The notes: generated by a model from the letters alone, not told the origin. A DNA stretch of 64,000 nt from Amycolatopsis sp. QT-25 (GCF_029369745.1 NZ_CP120210.1:7316001-7380000), one strand, 5' to 3'. Numbered from the stretch's first letter, positions 51,634 to 63,122 are shown. Numbers and translations are program-made.

Positions 51634-54600
51634 TCATGCGCTCACTTCCTGCCGGATCCAGGCCACCAGGTCCGGACGCGACAGGCCGGCGTCCTGCACG
51701 AGGAGTTCTTCGTAGCGCTCCTCGCCGAAGTGTCGCTTGAGGTCTTCGATCAGCTTCCGGATGCCGGGTTCCCCGAGGTCCTGCCTGCCGCGCAGCAGCT
51801 TCGCCGCGCCGAGCAGCCGGACAGCCGCCTCAGGCCTGCCTTGCCGGAACCGGATCAGGCCGCAGACCTCGACGATCCGTCCCAGATCGGGCATGTCGCC
51901 GCGTTCCGCGGTGGACTGCACGACGATCGCGGCACCGCGCTCGGCCCCGGCCAGATCTTCGGCGGCCAGTGCGATCTCCGTGTCGATGTACCCGCCGTAC
52001 TCGTCGCCGAACATGCCCGGCATCGGCACCGTCGCCATCAGCTCCCGGAACCGGGCGCCGACCGCGCGCGCCTCGTCGACGCGCCCGGCGCGGCAGAGCA
52101 GATCGGCCTTCCCCACCAGCACCATCACCGCGAGCTGGTCGTTGCCCGTGTCGATCGCGTAGCGCTCCGCGTCACGCATCTCGCGCATCGCCGTCTCGAG
52201 GTCACCGGCCCGCGCGTACTCCGTCGCGAGCCGCCAGCGCTGCTGGATCACGTCGTCCTGCGAACCCAGTTCGAGCGCGAGGGCGAGCCCTTGCCGGTAC
52301 AGCGCGAGCGCGGCGTCGTGATCGCCCGACATCGAGATGTCGCTCGCCTTCATGCCCACGGCCATCGCGGTGCCCCAGCGATCACCCACGGCCGTGAACC
52401 CTTCGTAGGCCTTGTCCCTGGCCCTGTCCGCGCCCTCGGGGTCGCCGTCGTCGGCGAGGACGAAACTCCGCGCCCACGACCCCGCCGCCCTGGCCCACGG
52501 GTCCGGGCTCGACAGCGCCCTCTCGACTTCGCGATGCGCGAGTTCCTTGTTCTGGCTGAAGAACGCCAGCATCGGCAGGCCGATGGCCAGCCCGGCGAAC
52601 CGGCTGTGCGCGTTCGTCCGCACGCAGTCGTCGACGAGCATCCGCACGGCTTCGGGGTCGCCGATCCCGGGCACCATCGAGGTGATCTCGCCCATCGCCC
52701 GGAACGCGGCCGCGAAGTCCTCGTCGAGCCGGTCGCCGAAACCGAGCACTTCGGCGACGAAGGACTCGACCCGGTCGCTGTCGCCCTTGACCAGCCAGTA
52801 CCAGAAGGTGTTGCCCAACAGGCGCGTCGCCATGTCCGCGTCGCCCGCGTCGATGGCCTGACGAAGCGCCGTCACGATATTGCCGTGCTCCGCGTCGTAG
52901 CGTGAGATGGCGACGAGCTGATCCGCCGTCCGCAGCATCGGCTCCAGCCGCTCGGCGAGCCGGGCGTAGTACTGGTGATAAGCCTCCGTGAGCTGTGCTC
53001 GCTCTTCGGCCTCGTCGAGCCGTTCCGCCGCGTACGCCCGGATGGTCTCCAGCATGCGGTACCGCGGCTCACCGTGGTCACCGGCGACGGCGTCCACAAT
53101 GGACTTTTCGACGAGCGAGCCCAGGACGTACAGGACGTCTTCGGCGGCCAGGCCGTCTCCGGCGCAGACACCTTCGACCGCTTCGACCTCGGCGCCGGCC
53201 CCGAAGACCGAAAGCCGCCTGGCGAGCACGCGCTCGGCGTCGTCGAGCAGATCCCAGCTCCACTCGACGACGGCCCGCAACGTGCGCTGCCTCGGCAACG
53301 CCGTCCGGCTGCCCGAGGTCAGCAGGCGGAACCGGTCGTCGAGCCGCTGCGAGATCTGCGCGACGGTCATCGACCGCAGCCGCGCGGCGGCCAGTTCCAG
53401 TGCCAGCGGCATGCCGTCGAGCCGACGGCAGATCTGCGCGACGTCGTCCACGGTGGACTCGTCGAGCAGGAAATCCGGGCGCACGGCCACCGCCCTGTCG
53501 ACGAACAGCCGGATCGCGCCCGCCTCGGCCGCCTGCGGGACGGTCGGCGTCCCCTCCGGGACGGAGAGCGGGCCGAGCGGGCACAGCGTCTCGCCGTCGA
53601 TGGCCAGCGCCTCGCGGCTCGTCGCGAGGATGCGCAGTGTCGGCACGCGGCGCAGCAGGGTGTTCGCCAGCTCCGCGGCCGCGTCGACCAGATGCTCGCA
53701 GTTGTCCAGTACGAGCACCGATTCGCCGGCCCCGAGCGTCTCCACGGCCCTGGCCAGCGCGTCCACCGGGCGCCGCATCGGCTCGCCACCGTGCGAAAGG
53801 CCGAGATCCCACAGCTCCAGCGCGGCGAACACCGCGCCGGGAAGGTCGCCGGGGTCGCGGACGCCGGCGAGCGGCACGAACCAGACGCGTCCGCGCGCGT
53901 GCGCCGGATGCCGGGTCGCGACCTCGGTGGCCAGCCGCGTCTTCCCGGCGCCGCCGGACCCGACGAGGGTCACCAGCCGCGCACCCGCGAGGAGCTCGGC
54001 GACCAGTTTGAGCTCGTCGTCGCGGCCGACGAAACTGGTCAGCCGCACCGGCAGATGATCGGCGGCCGCGGGCGGCGGGCCGAGCTCACCGCGCAACGCG
54101 GCGAGATGGATCTCCTGGAGTTCGGCCGACGGATCGACCCCGAGCTGATCGGCCAGCGCCGCGCGGACCTCCTCGTAGCCGGCGAGGGCGTCGGACAGCC
54201 GGTCCGCCGCGCACAACGCCCGGATCCACAGCCCGGCGAGCCGTTCCCGCAGCGGGTTCCGCGCGGCCGCCTCCTTCAGCTCCGCCAGCACCCGGCCGTG
54301 CCCACCGAGCCGGATCTCCGCTTCGAAGCGATCTTCGGCGGCTTCGAGGCGCAGGTCTTCCAACCGGGTCGCCGGTGCTTGCGCGAAAGGGGCATCGAGC
54401 ACGTCGGACAGCGCCGTCCCACGCCAGAGGCCGAGCGCTTCGGCGAGGACCGCGGCCGCACCGGCGTCCCGGCCCGCCGCCAGCTCCGCGCGGCCCTCGG
54501 CGGCCGACCGCTCGAAACGGAACACGTCGACGTCCTCGCGGGCGACGTCCAGCCGGTAACCGCCGGGCCCGGAGTCGAGGGCGACACCCTCGACTCGCAG

Positions 54601-54819
54601 CACCTTGCGCAACCGCGAGACCAGGGACTGCAACGCGTTCGCCGCGTCGGCGGGCGGCTCCGCGCCCCAGAGACCGTCGATGAGGGCTGTCGCCGGGACC
54701 GCGCGGCCGGCGTCCAGCGCGAGCCTGGCCAAGAGCATGCGGAGGCGGGCACCGCCGATGTCGACCGGGGTGCCGTCACCGGCCTCCGCTCCGACCGGGC
54801 CCAGCAGCGTCACACGCAC
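51634..54819 (-). CDS. AfsR/SARP-type regulator with BTAD and ATPase domains
   Basis: A 1061-residue transcription regulator of the AfsR design. Residues about 1-90: OmpR/SARP winged helix (LRMLLARLALDAGRAVPATA, LIDGLWGAEPP, SLVSRLRKVL). Residues 95-245: BTAD. Residues 270-560: NB-ARC-like ATPase with Walker A GSGGAGKTRLATEV and Walker B SVLVLDNCEHL. The rest is a TPR-like helical array. Such proteins activate secondary-metabolite or transporter genes by binding direct repeats. Starts GTG 54819 and 54813 are equally possible. It converges on the ABC exporter operon, whose upstream direct repeats make it a candidate target. Confidence 0.9.
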   Translation of the reverse strand: MRVTLLGPVGAEAGDGTPVDIGGARLRMLLARLALDAGRAVPATALIDGLWGAEPPADAANALQSLVSRLRKVLRVEGVALDSGPGGYRLDVAREDVDVFRFERSAAEGRAELAAGRDAGAAAVLAEALGLWRGTALSDVLDAPFAQAPATRLEDLRLEAAEDRFEAEIRLGGHGRVLAELKEAAARNPLRERLAGLWIRALCAADRLSDALAGYEEVRAALADQLGVDPSAELQEIHLAALRGELGPPPAAADHLPVRLTSFVGRDDELKLVAELLAGARLVTLVGSGGAGKTRLATEVATRHPAHARGRVWFVPLAGVRDPGDLPGAVFAALELWDLGLSHGGEPMRRPVDALARAVETLGAGESVLVLDNCEHLVDAAAELANTLLRRVPTLRILATSREALAIDGETLCPLGPLSVPEGTPTVPQAAEAGAIRLFVDRAVAVRPDFLLDESTVDDVAQICRRLDGMPLALELAAARLRSMTVAQISQRLDDRFRLLTSGSRTALPRQRTLRAVVEWSWDLLDDAERVLARRLSVFGAGAEVEAVEGVCAGDGLAAEDVLYVLGSLVEKSIVDAVAGDHGEPRYRMLETIRAYAAERLDEAEERAQLTEAYHQYYARLAERLEPMLRTADQLVAISRYDAEHGNIVTALRQAIDAGDADMATRLLGNTFWYWLVKGDSDRVESFVAEVLGFGDRLDEDFAAAFRAMGEITSMVPGIGDPEAVRMLVDDCVRTNAHSRFAGLAIGLPMLAFFSQNKELAHREVERALSSPDPWARAAGSWARSFVLADDGDPEGADRARDKAYEGFTAVGDRWGTAMAVGMKASDISMSGDHDAALALYRQGLALALELGSQDDVIQQRWRLATEYARAGDLETAMREMRDAERYAIDTGNDQLAVMVLVGKADLLCRAGRVDEARAVGARFRELMATVPMPGMFGDEYGGYIDTEIALAAEDLAGAERGAAIVVQSTAERGDMPDLGRIVEVCGLIRFRQGRPEAAVRLLGAAKLLRGRQDLGEPGIRKLIEDLKRHFGEERYEELLVQDAGLSRPDLVAWIRQEVSA

Positions 54820-54951
54820 GCCCCCAGCTTTCCAGAACCGGCGAACGGACAGCCCCACCGGCTGTGGCGCGCTGTCGAGCTGCCGGACTCCGATCAGCGA
54901 CGAAAGTGGGAATTATCCGGGCACGAGGGATCTTTCCGGGCGGACGGCCGT

Positions 54952-54975
54952 GGTCACGGCGCTACGTTCGTGACC
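54952..54975. promoter_or_regulatory. Dyad upstream of the third M1 gene
   Basis: GGTCACG (54952-54958) and CGTGACC (54969-54975) form a 7-10-7 inverted repeat 30 bases before the M1 ATG and in the intergenic region shared with the divergent SARP gene. Could be a regulator site; no regulator can be named. Confidence 0.35.
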
Positions 54976-55004
54976 AAGTCACAGCCGATCGACTGGGAGC
55001 GTGC

Positions 55005-56420
55005 ATGAGGTACCGGAGTGCGGCCGTCATCGCCACCGTTCTGGCCGCGAGTGTCTTCGGCGGCGGGACCGCCCTCGCCGGCACCGGGAAACCCGGTGCC
55101 GACGGCGCGGGCGACAGCTACTACCCGCAGGACGGCAACGGCGGCTACGACGTCGGCGACTACCACCTGGAAATCGGCTACGAGCCGGCCACCAAGCAGC
55201 TCACCGGTCTTCAGCGGATCACCGGCCGGGCCACGCAGGCGCTGAGCTCGTTCAACCTCGACCTGCACGGACTGACCGTCGACTCGGTCGAGGTCGACGG
55301 GCGGACGGCGGCCTTCACCCGCACCGGTGACCACGAACTCGTGATCACCCCGGCGCGTTCGCTGCGGAACCACGAGCGGTTCACCGCCGAGATCGCCTAC
55401 CACGGTGTCCCGCAGCCGATCGAGGATCCGTCGCTGGGTGAGAACGGCTGGCAGTACGCGAAATCCGGCGGCGCGTTCGTCGCGGGCGAGCCGAAGTCCG
55501 CGACCACCTGGTACCCGGTCAACGACACCCCGCGGGACAAGGCGACCTTCCATCTCGCGGTCACCGTGCCCTCGGAATGGGGTGTCGTCTCGAACGGCCG
55601 CGAGCGCGGGCAGTTCACCTCGGGGAGGAACACGACCTACGTCTGGGCCGAAGAGACCCCGGCCGTGCCGTACCTGACGACGGTCGCGATCGACAAATGG
55701 GAGGTCGAGCGGACGAAGCTGTCCGACGGCACCCCGGTCGTCAACGCCTACGCCCCCGGCGCCCCCGCGGCGACGAAGCAGGCCGAGGCGCGGCTGCCGG
55801 AGATCATCGACTTCCTGGCGTCGAAGTTCGGGCGATACCCGGTGGACGCGGCAGGCGGCATCTTCCTCGCCGAGCCGATCGGCTTCTCGCTGGAGACGCT
55901 GAGCAGGCCGATCTACTCGGGCGCGGCGGGCAACGTCCCGACGATCGTGCACGAGAACGCCCACCAGTGGTGGGGCGACTCGGTCGCCGTCGACAAGTGG
56001 AAGGACGTCTGCCTCAACGAATGCTTCGCCTCGTACGCGGAATGGCTTTGGTCCGAGGCGAAGTCGGGACAGGACCTCAAGGCGCGCTACCTGACCGCCG
56101 TGCAGAAGGCGACGGACCGGTTCTGGGCCGGGAAGCTGTACGACATGGGGCCCGGCAACGAGTTCACGTACGTCTACTCGAAGGGCCCGGTGGCACTGCA
56201 CGCGCTCAAGAACCACATCGGCGCGGCGGCGTTCGACCGCATCCTCAAGACGTGGCCCGCCCTCCACCGCGACGGCAACGCGAGCCTGCCCGAGTTCCAG
56301 AAGTTCGCCGAACGCGTCGCGCACAAGAACCTTCAGGACTTCTTCGACGCGTGGTTCTACGGTGCCACCAAACCGGCGCCCGAGTTCCTCTACCCCGGGG
56401 ACCTCAAGCCGGCTGCCTGA
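55005..56420 (+). CDS. M1-family metallopeptidase, secreted
   Basis: A 471-residue secreted M1 peptidase: signal peptide (AVIATVLAASVFGGGTALAG), the shared DSYYPQDGNGGYDVGDYHLE start of the mature protein, zinc site HENAH at 316-320 and Glu339 in LNECFASYAEWLW (HExxH-x18-E), Tyr in TYVYSKGPVAL, and FSLETL in place of GAMEN. It is a paralogue of the lipoprotein at 45,857 and the inactive protein at 38,363, with nearly the same architecture. GGGAG lies upstream of ATG 55005. It stands alone between the SARP gene and pcp (26-base gap). Confidence 0.93.
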   Translation: MRYRSAAVIATVLAASVFGGGTALAGTGKPGADGAGDSYYPQDGNGGYDVGDYHLEIGYEPATKQLTGLQRITGRATQALSSFNLDLHGLTVDSVEVDGRTAAFTRTGDHELVITPARSLRNHERFTAEIAYHGVPQPIEDPSLGENGWQYAKSGGAFVAGEPKSATTWYPVNDTPRDKATFHLAVTVPSEWGVVSNGRERGQFTSGRNTTYVWAEETPAVPYLTTVAIDKWEVERTKLSDGTPVVNAYAPGAPAATKQAEARLPEIIDFLASKFGRYPVDAAGGIFLAEPIGFSLETLSRPIYSGAAGNVPTIVHENAHQWWGDSVAVDKWKDVCLNECFASYAEWLWSEAKSGQDLKARYLTAVQKATDRFWAGKLYDMGPGNEFTYVYSKGPVALHALKNHIGAAAFDRILKTWPALHRDGNASLPEFQKFAERVAHKNLQDFFDAWFYGATKPAPEFLYPGDLKPAA

Positions 56421-56446
56421 CCGTCGTCACGCGTTAGGGTGAGGGC

Positions 56447-57082
56447 ATGACGTCAGTGCTCCTCACCGGTTTCGAACCGTTCGGCGGTGAGCGGGTGAAC
56501 CCGTCGTGGCAGGCGGTTTCCCTGCTCACCGGCCGGCGGCACGACGCCGTGGCCGTCGAACTGCCGTGCGTGTTCTCGCGGTCACTGGTCACTCTGCGTG
56601 ACGCGATCGACGAGTACCGGCCGGAACTGGTGGTCTGCGTCGGACAGGCGGGCGGCCGTTCCGGCGTCACCCCGGAACGCGTCGCGATCAACCTGATCGA
56701 CGCCCGCATCCCGGACAACGCGGGCTCACAACCCGTCGACGTCCCGGTGATCCCCGGCGGGCCCAACGCCTACTTCACCACTCTTCCGGTGAAGGCGTGC
56801 GTCGCGGGGATCGAGCACGCGGGACTTCCCGCTTCGGTCTCGCACACCGCCGGGACGTACGTGTGCAATCAGGTCTTCTACGGGCTGATGCACTTGCTGG
56901 ACAACGACTTTCCCGGCGTGCGCGGTGGTTTCGTGCACGTGCCCTACACGCCGGAGCAGGCCGCGCGGACGACCGCGCCCAGCCTGGCCGTGCACCGCGC
57001 GGCGGAAGCGCTGGAGATCATCGTCGACACCGCGCTTTCGGTGACCGAGGATCTTTCGACCCCCGCGGGCACCCTGCACTGA
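56447..57082 (+). CDS. pcp: Pyrrolidone-carboxylate peptidase
   Basis: Cysteine peptidase that removes N-terminal pyroglutamate from peptides. The triad is Glu77 (PERVAIN), Cys140 (AGTYVCNQVFY) and His164 (GFVHVPY), each four positions before the usual numbering. Its 211-residue length is normal and it is cytoplasmic. It follows the secreted M1 peptidase by 26 bases, so the two could handle peptides in sequence. The stop abuts the stop of the convergent Hsp70-like gene in the palindrome TGATCA, leaving no space between genes. Confidence 0.95.
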   Translation: MTSVLLTGFEPFGGERVNPSWQAVSLLTGRRHDAVAVELPCVFSRSLVTLRDAIDEYRPELVVCVGQAGGRSGVTPERVAINLIDARIPDNAGSQPVDVPVIPGGPNAYFTTLPVKACVAGIEHAGLPASVSHTAGTYVCNQVFYGLMHLLDNDFPGVRGGFVHVPYTPEQAARTTAPSLAVHRAAEALEIIVDTALSVTEDLSTPAGTLH

Positions 57083-58927
57083 TCAGGGCTTGAGCTGCGC
57101 GGTGAAGAACTCGACCATCTCCGCGGTCGTCCGCGCTGTGCCGTCGCTGCGGGTCGAGACGAGCATCGCACTCAACGGCGCGTCTTCGGCCCCGAAGAGC
57201 ACGATGCCGCTTCGCGCGCCTACGCCCGCCACGTAGCGCCCCCGGAGCCCACCGGCCGCCCAGGTGCCCTCCACGGGTTTGCCCTTGCTCATCCGCTGCC
57301 GGACACCGTCTTCCAGACCGGCCATCGCGACGCCCTGGTAATAGTTGATCGCGTTCGACGCCTTGTCGCCGGTGAACACACAGGTGACCGCCGCCGCGGC
57401 CCCCACCGTGGCGGCCGCGTCCGGCGCCTCCCGGCAGTCGTCCTTCTGCGGGACGATCGCGGCGATCCGGCGGAGGCAGTCCGTGAACCCCTGGGCGTCC
57501 TTCGTCCCCGGATGGTCGCAGCTCACCGGTTTCGCCGGGGCCGATGCGGCGACCGGCTCTTCCTCGCCGCCGGTGAGCAAAACGATCGTCGTCACGATCG
57601 CCGCGAGGGCGAGGACGCCGTACGTCGTGGGCTTCCGCCAGCTCCGGCCCGGCAGGGGCGGGGGTGGCGTCCAGCGTGGCGGCTGCGGGCGGCGCGGCTG
57701 TTGCTGCGCGGGCTGTTGTCGGCCAGGCTGCTGCTGCGCGGGCTGTTGTCGGCCAGGCTGCTGCTGCGCGGGCTGTTGTTGCCAGGATTGCTGCCGCAGG
57801 GGTTGCCGCTGCCGCGCCGGCGGCGCGACCGGCGCGAAGGCGGGCACGGTCAGCTGGGCATCTTCGTCGCCCATGTGCACGTGGTGCAGCCCGAACGCGA
57901 CCGCGGTCTCCGGCTGATCCTGCGTGGTGGGCGCGATCCCGAGCTGATTCGCCAGCAGACTCGCCAGCAACGGCATCCGGCTCGGCCCGCCGACGAGGTA
58001 GACGCCGCCGAGCCGGTCCGGGGACAGCCCGGCACGACGGATCGTGGTGGCCAGGAGTTCGGCGCTGCGCAGGAAACTCGGGCGGACGAGCGCCTCCAGC
58101 TCCGTCCGCGTCACCCGCACGTCGTCGAACGGCTCCGGCATCGGAATCTCGGTCTGCTGGTGCCGGGACAGGCTTTCCTTGGCGTCCCGGACATCCTGCA
58201 GCAACGACCGGCGCGTCCGGCGGTCGCTCACCGACTGCGGACGCAGGATCCGTTGCCACCGCGCGGGTTCGGAATGCGACACCTCACGGCCGATGTGCAC
58301 CAGCAGTGCCTGGTCGATGTCGAGACTGCCGAGATCGGACAGGCCGTCCTCGGCGAGCACCGCGAATCCCTGGGCGCTGACACCGACGACCGCGCAGTCG
58401 AAGGTGCCTGCCCCGAGGTCGTACACCGCGATCGGACCGGGCGGCCGCTGACCGTGGTCGAAAGAGGCGTAATGCGCGGCGGCGGCGACCGGCTCGGGAA
58501 TGAGCACCGTCGTACCGAAACCGGCTTTGAGCGCGGCGTCGCGGAGGATCTGCTTGCGATCCGGGCCCCAGCCCGCGGGATGCGAGACGCGCACCTGCGC
58601 GGGCGGGCGCTGAAGAAGCAGCTCGGCCTCCTCGCCGACCCGGCGCAGGACCGCGGCGAAGGCGTCGGCCATGGGCAGCGTGACGTCACCGAGCTGGAGA
58701 GCGCCCTCGTCGATGCGCCGCTTCGGGTTCGCCTCGAACCGGCTCGGATCCAGCCGGGCCCGGCGTTCGGCGTCACGACCGACGAAAACGGTGTTGTCCC
58801 TGTCGACGTAGATCGCGGACGACATCGTCACCGACCCGTCGATCTCGACGACCTGCGTCCCCCTGCCGTGGATCGAAAGCACCCCCACCGTACTGGAGGT
58901 ACCGAAATCGATCGCCAGAACGTCCAC
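57083..58927 (-). CDS. Membrane-anchored Hsp70-like protein with repeat linker
   Basis: A 614-residue protein. Residues 1-370 form an actin/Hsp70 ATPase: phosphate-1 DVLAIDFGTSSTVGVLS, phosphate-2 GPIAVYDLGAGTFDCAVVG, and GGVYLVGGPSRMPLLASLL. Then comes a Gln/Pro/Arg/Ala linker with near-perfect 10-residue repeats (QQPAQQQPGR), a single membrane segment near 428-447 (YGVLALAAIVTTIVLLTGG) and an extracytoplasmic domain with three Cys. No substrate-binding domain of DnaK is present. GTG 58927 has GGAGGGGG upstream; ATG 58954 is possible. Upstream codons stay open only because the 21-bp array is a multiple of three. A stress or wall-sensing role is inference. Confidence 0.88.
   Translation of the reverse strand: MDVLAIDFGTSSTVGVLSIHGRGTQVVEIDGSVTMSSAIYVDRDNTVFVGRDAERRARLDPSRFEANPKRRIDEGALQLGDVTLPMADAFAAVLRRVGEEAELLLQRPPAQVRVSHPAGWGPDRKQILRDAALKAGFGTTVLIPEPVAAAAHYASFDHGQRPPGPIAVYDLGAGTFDCAVVGVSAQGFAVLAEDGLSDLGSLDIDQALLVHIGREVSHSEPARWQRILRPQSVSDRRTRRSLLQDVRDAKESLSRHQQTEIPMPEPFDDVRVTRTELEALVRPSFLRSAELLATTIRRAGLSPDRLGGVYLVGGPSRMPLLASLLANQLGIAPTTQDQPETAVAFGLHHVHMGDEDAQLTVPAFAPVAPPARQRQPLRQQSWQQQPAQQQPGRQQPAQQQPGRQQPAQQQPRRPQPPRWTPPPPLPGRSWRKPTTYGVLALAAIVTTIVLLTGGEEEPVAASAPAKPVSCDHPGTKDAQGFTDCLRRIAAIVPQKDDCREAPDAAATVGAAAAVTCVFTGDKASNAINYYQGVAMAGLEDGVRQRMSKGKPVEGTWAAGGLRGRYVAGVGARSGIVLFGAEDAPLSAMLVSTRSDGTARTTAEMVEFFTAQLKP
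57701..57780. repeat. 30-bp tandem repeat in the Hsp70-like linker
   Basis: Two almost identical 30-bp copies (57721-57750 and 57751-57780) and a partial one before (57701-57720) encode the QQPAQQQPGR decapeptide repeats. The unit is a multiple of three, so copy number can vary without breaking the frame. Confidence 0.85.
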
Positions 58928-58968
58928 CTGACCCCCTCCCGGACCCGAGGGCATCGTCTCACGCCCCC

Positions 58969-59222
58969 GATCACGCGAGTCCCGCCCCCGATCACGCGAG
59001 TGCGCCTCCCGATCACGTGAGTGCGCCGTCTGATCACGCGAGTGCGCCGTCTGATCACGTGAGTGCGCCATCCACGCACGCAAGCTCTCTGTGCGGAAAG
59101 GGCGCACTCGCGTGACTGAACACGGAACTCGCGTGATCAGACAGCGCACTCGCGTGCTTGAACGGCCAACTCGCGTGATCAGACAGCGCACTCGCGTGAT
59201 TGGACACGGAACTCACGTGATC
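58969..59222. repeat. 21-bp repeat array, five direct plus six inverted units
   Basis: GATCACGCGAGT or GATCACGTGAGT starts at 58969, 58990, 59011, 59032 and 59053. The complementary form ACTCGCGTGATC (with small variants) starts at 59106, 59127, 59148, 59169, 59190 and 59211. Every step is exactly 21 bp. The halves face each other around a 41-base centre, so a single strand could fold on itself. It fills the 363-base gap between the clpC terminator and the Hsp70-like gene. The 21-bp step equals two helical turns, placing all cores on one DNA face. Core family shared with 39,916-40,034. Confidence 0.9.
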
Positions 59223-59237
59223 GGGAAGCCGAAACGC

Positions 59238-59276
59238 GGAAGTGCCCGCCGCGGCAAACCCGCGACGGGCACTTCC
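59238..59276. terminator. Terminator of clpC
   Basis: 17-bp arms GGAAGTGCCCGCCGCGG (59238-59254) and 59260-59276 with one wobble position and a 5-nt loop, starting 15 bases after the clpC stop on the minus strand. Confidence 0.85.
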
Positions 59277-59290
59277 GGGACCGAGGGGGC

Positions 59291-61849
<2,559 letters not shown>

Positions 61850-62161
61850 GTGCACTCCCTCGACTGCTGCGACGGCGGCCCGTTTCCATCGTGCTTTCAC
61901 CGCGATGGATTCAGCACCGTGAGACCACTCTAGTAGCCATGCGGTCGCGCTGGCGTACCACTACGGCTGATTGCGGCCCGTTCGCGCCCCGGCCGTTCTC
62001 CGGCCGTGCGCGCTTTCATCTTCCGGTTGCCCTGCACCTTTACCTCAAGCACAACGTGCGGACACGCGTCGGGATTCCACCGGAAGGGCGTTGTCCGCTG
62101 AGCGCGAACACGGGTCCGCCCGGTGGATGGACACCCGTCCGGAGTAGTCACGGATCCCAGG
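61850..62161. other. Intergenic region between divergent clpC and FhuF-type genes
   Basis: About 345 bases with clpC and the reductase gene reading away from each other. Apart from the iron box at its right end and the clpC ribosome binding site, no repeat or operator was clear; the stretch 61,985-62,025 is GC-rich with a CCGG-rich inverted tendency. Confidence 0.5.
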
Positions 62162-62180
62162 TAAGGTAAGGCGTACCTAA
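62162..62180. promoter_or_regulatory. Iron box (IdeR/DmdR1 type) before the FhuF-like gene
   Basis: TAAGGTAAGGCGTACCTAA matches the actinobacterial iron-box consensus (TTAGGTTAGGCTAACCTAA) at 15 of 19 positions by eye and lies 15 bases before the GTG start. Iron-bound regulator would repress the gene. Confidence 0.8.
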
Positions 62181-62195
62181 TGACGGGAGGCCGGT

Positions 62196-63122
62196 GTGTC
62201 TCGACACTACGCTGTCGCGTCCCCAGCGGACGGGCTCAGGGCCTCCCTCTCCAGGATGCCCGAGGACGCCAGGCTCCGCGGAGACGTGCCGGACGGTGAG
62301 CCGGACTGGGTCCGCTGCGGCGACCTGCTCGGCGAACCGGCCCGTCTCGTGCGCTGGCGGGAGCGCCTTGCCCGCTGGCTGGCCGAGACGTATCCGGCGG
62401 CGCCCGGGATCCCCGATCGTGTCCCGGCGAGCTGGATCCTGTCCTGGTACCTGCACGTCCCGGCCTTCGCCGGTGCGCTGCTGCTGCACCACGAACGCCG
62501 TGTCCCGTCGCTGGCGCCGTCCGCGCTGGCGTTCCGGATCGGCGCGGACCGGCCCCATCCCGACTCGGTCGCCGTCCTCGGCGCCGGATTTCACTGCCTC
62601 CCGGCCGATCCGGGCTCGGCGCTTCCGGGGGCGGTCGTCGTCCCGGACGAGCGGACGCTGGCGACCGTTTTGCGAGGCCGGTTCGTCGCGCACGCGAGCC
62701 GGTTCATCGACGTCTACGGGCCGCTGACGAGGCTCGGGCGGCATCAGCTGTGGGCGGCCGCCACGGACGCGCTCGACAACGCGCTGTGGTCGGCGGGACG
62801 GCTGGGCGGGACCCCGGAGGCCGAGGGCGCCGGGGTCGCGGACGCCGCGTTGGTCCTCGAATCGCGGTTCCCGCCGCTCACGTCGGCGTCGAAGGTGACA
62901 CCGGCTTCGGGAGCCGACGGCCGCCGCGAGTGGACGAGAAACCGCGAAAGCTGCTGTTTCTCCTATCTGCTGCCCGCGGAACCGGAATGCGGCGGCTGTC
63001 CGCGAATCCGTCAAGGGGTCCAGGCGGGATTCCGGCCCGTCGCGCCCAACGCGCGTTCGAACGTCGTCGCGTCTTCCGCGACGATCACTTCGTCGCCGTA
63101 CACCTTCATCGCCCGCGCCTGA
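62196..63122 (+). CDS. FhuF-type siderophore-iron reductase
   Basis: A 308-residue protein with the FhuF 2Fe-2S motif near residue 252: CC-x10-C-x2-C in ESCCFSYLLPAEPECGGC. FhuF-type proteins reduce ferric siderophores inside the cell. The GTG has GGGAGG upstream and sits immediately after an iron box, so it should be induced by iron starvation. The last 112 bases overlap the convergent DinB-like gene, and the C-terminal 40 residues lie in that overlap; the functional part ends before it. No siderophore synthesis or uptake gene is adjacent. Confidence 0.9.
   Translation: MSRHYAVASPADGLRASLSRMPEDARLRGDVPDGEPDWVRCGDLLGEPARLVRWRERLARWLAETYPAAPGIPDRVPASWILSWYLHVPAFAGALLLHHERRVPSLAPSALAFRIGADRPHPDSVAVLGAGFHCLPADPGSALPGAVVVPDERTLATVLRGRFVAHASRFIDVYGPLTRLGRHQLWAAATDALDNALWSAGRLGGTPEAEGAGVADAALVLESRFPPLTSASKVTPASGADGRREWTRNRESCCFSYLLPAEPECGGCPRIRQGVQAGFRPVAPNARSNVVASSATITSSPYTFIARA

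Noticed and set aside
57701-57780. Mobile-element or regulatory tandem repeat
   Set aside because: The 30-bp units are in frame and encode the Gln/Pro linker of the Hsp70-like protein.
58928-59191. N-terminal extension of the Hsp70-like protein made of AHSRDQT-type heptads
   Set aside because: The frame is open only because the 21-bp unit is a multiple of three. The ribosome binding site and the ATPase start support GTG 58927, so the array is treated as non-coding.
58969-59222. CRISPR array
   Set aside because: The repeated core is about 12 bp, the variable part about 9 bp, the second half is inverted, and no cas gene is present.
61930-61970. ClgR-type operator (CGC-N-GCG) upstream of clpC
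   Set aside because: The spacing between the half-sites is four instead of five and central bases do not fit, so it is not better than chance.
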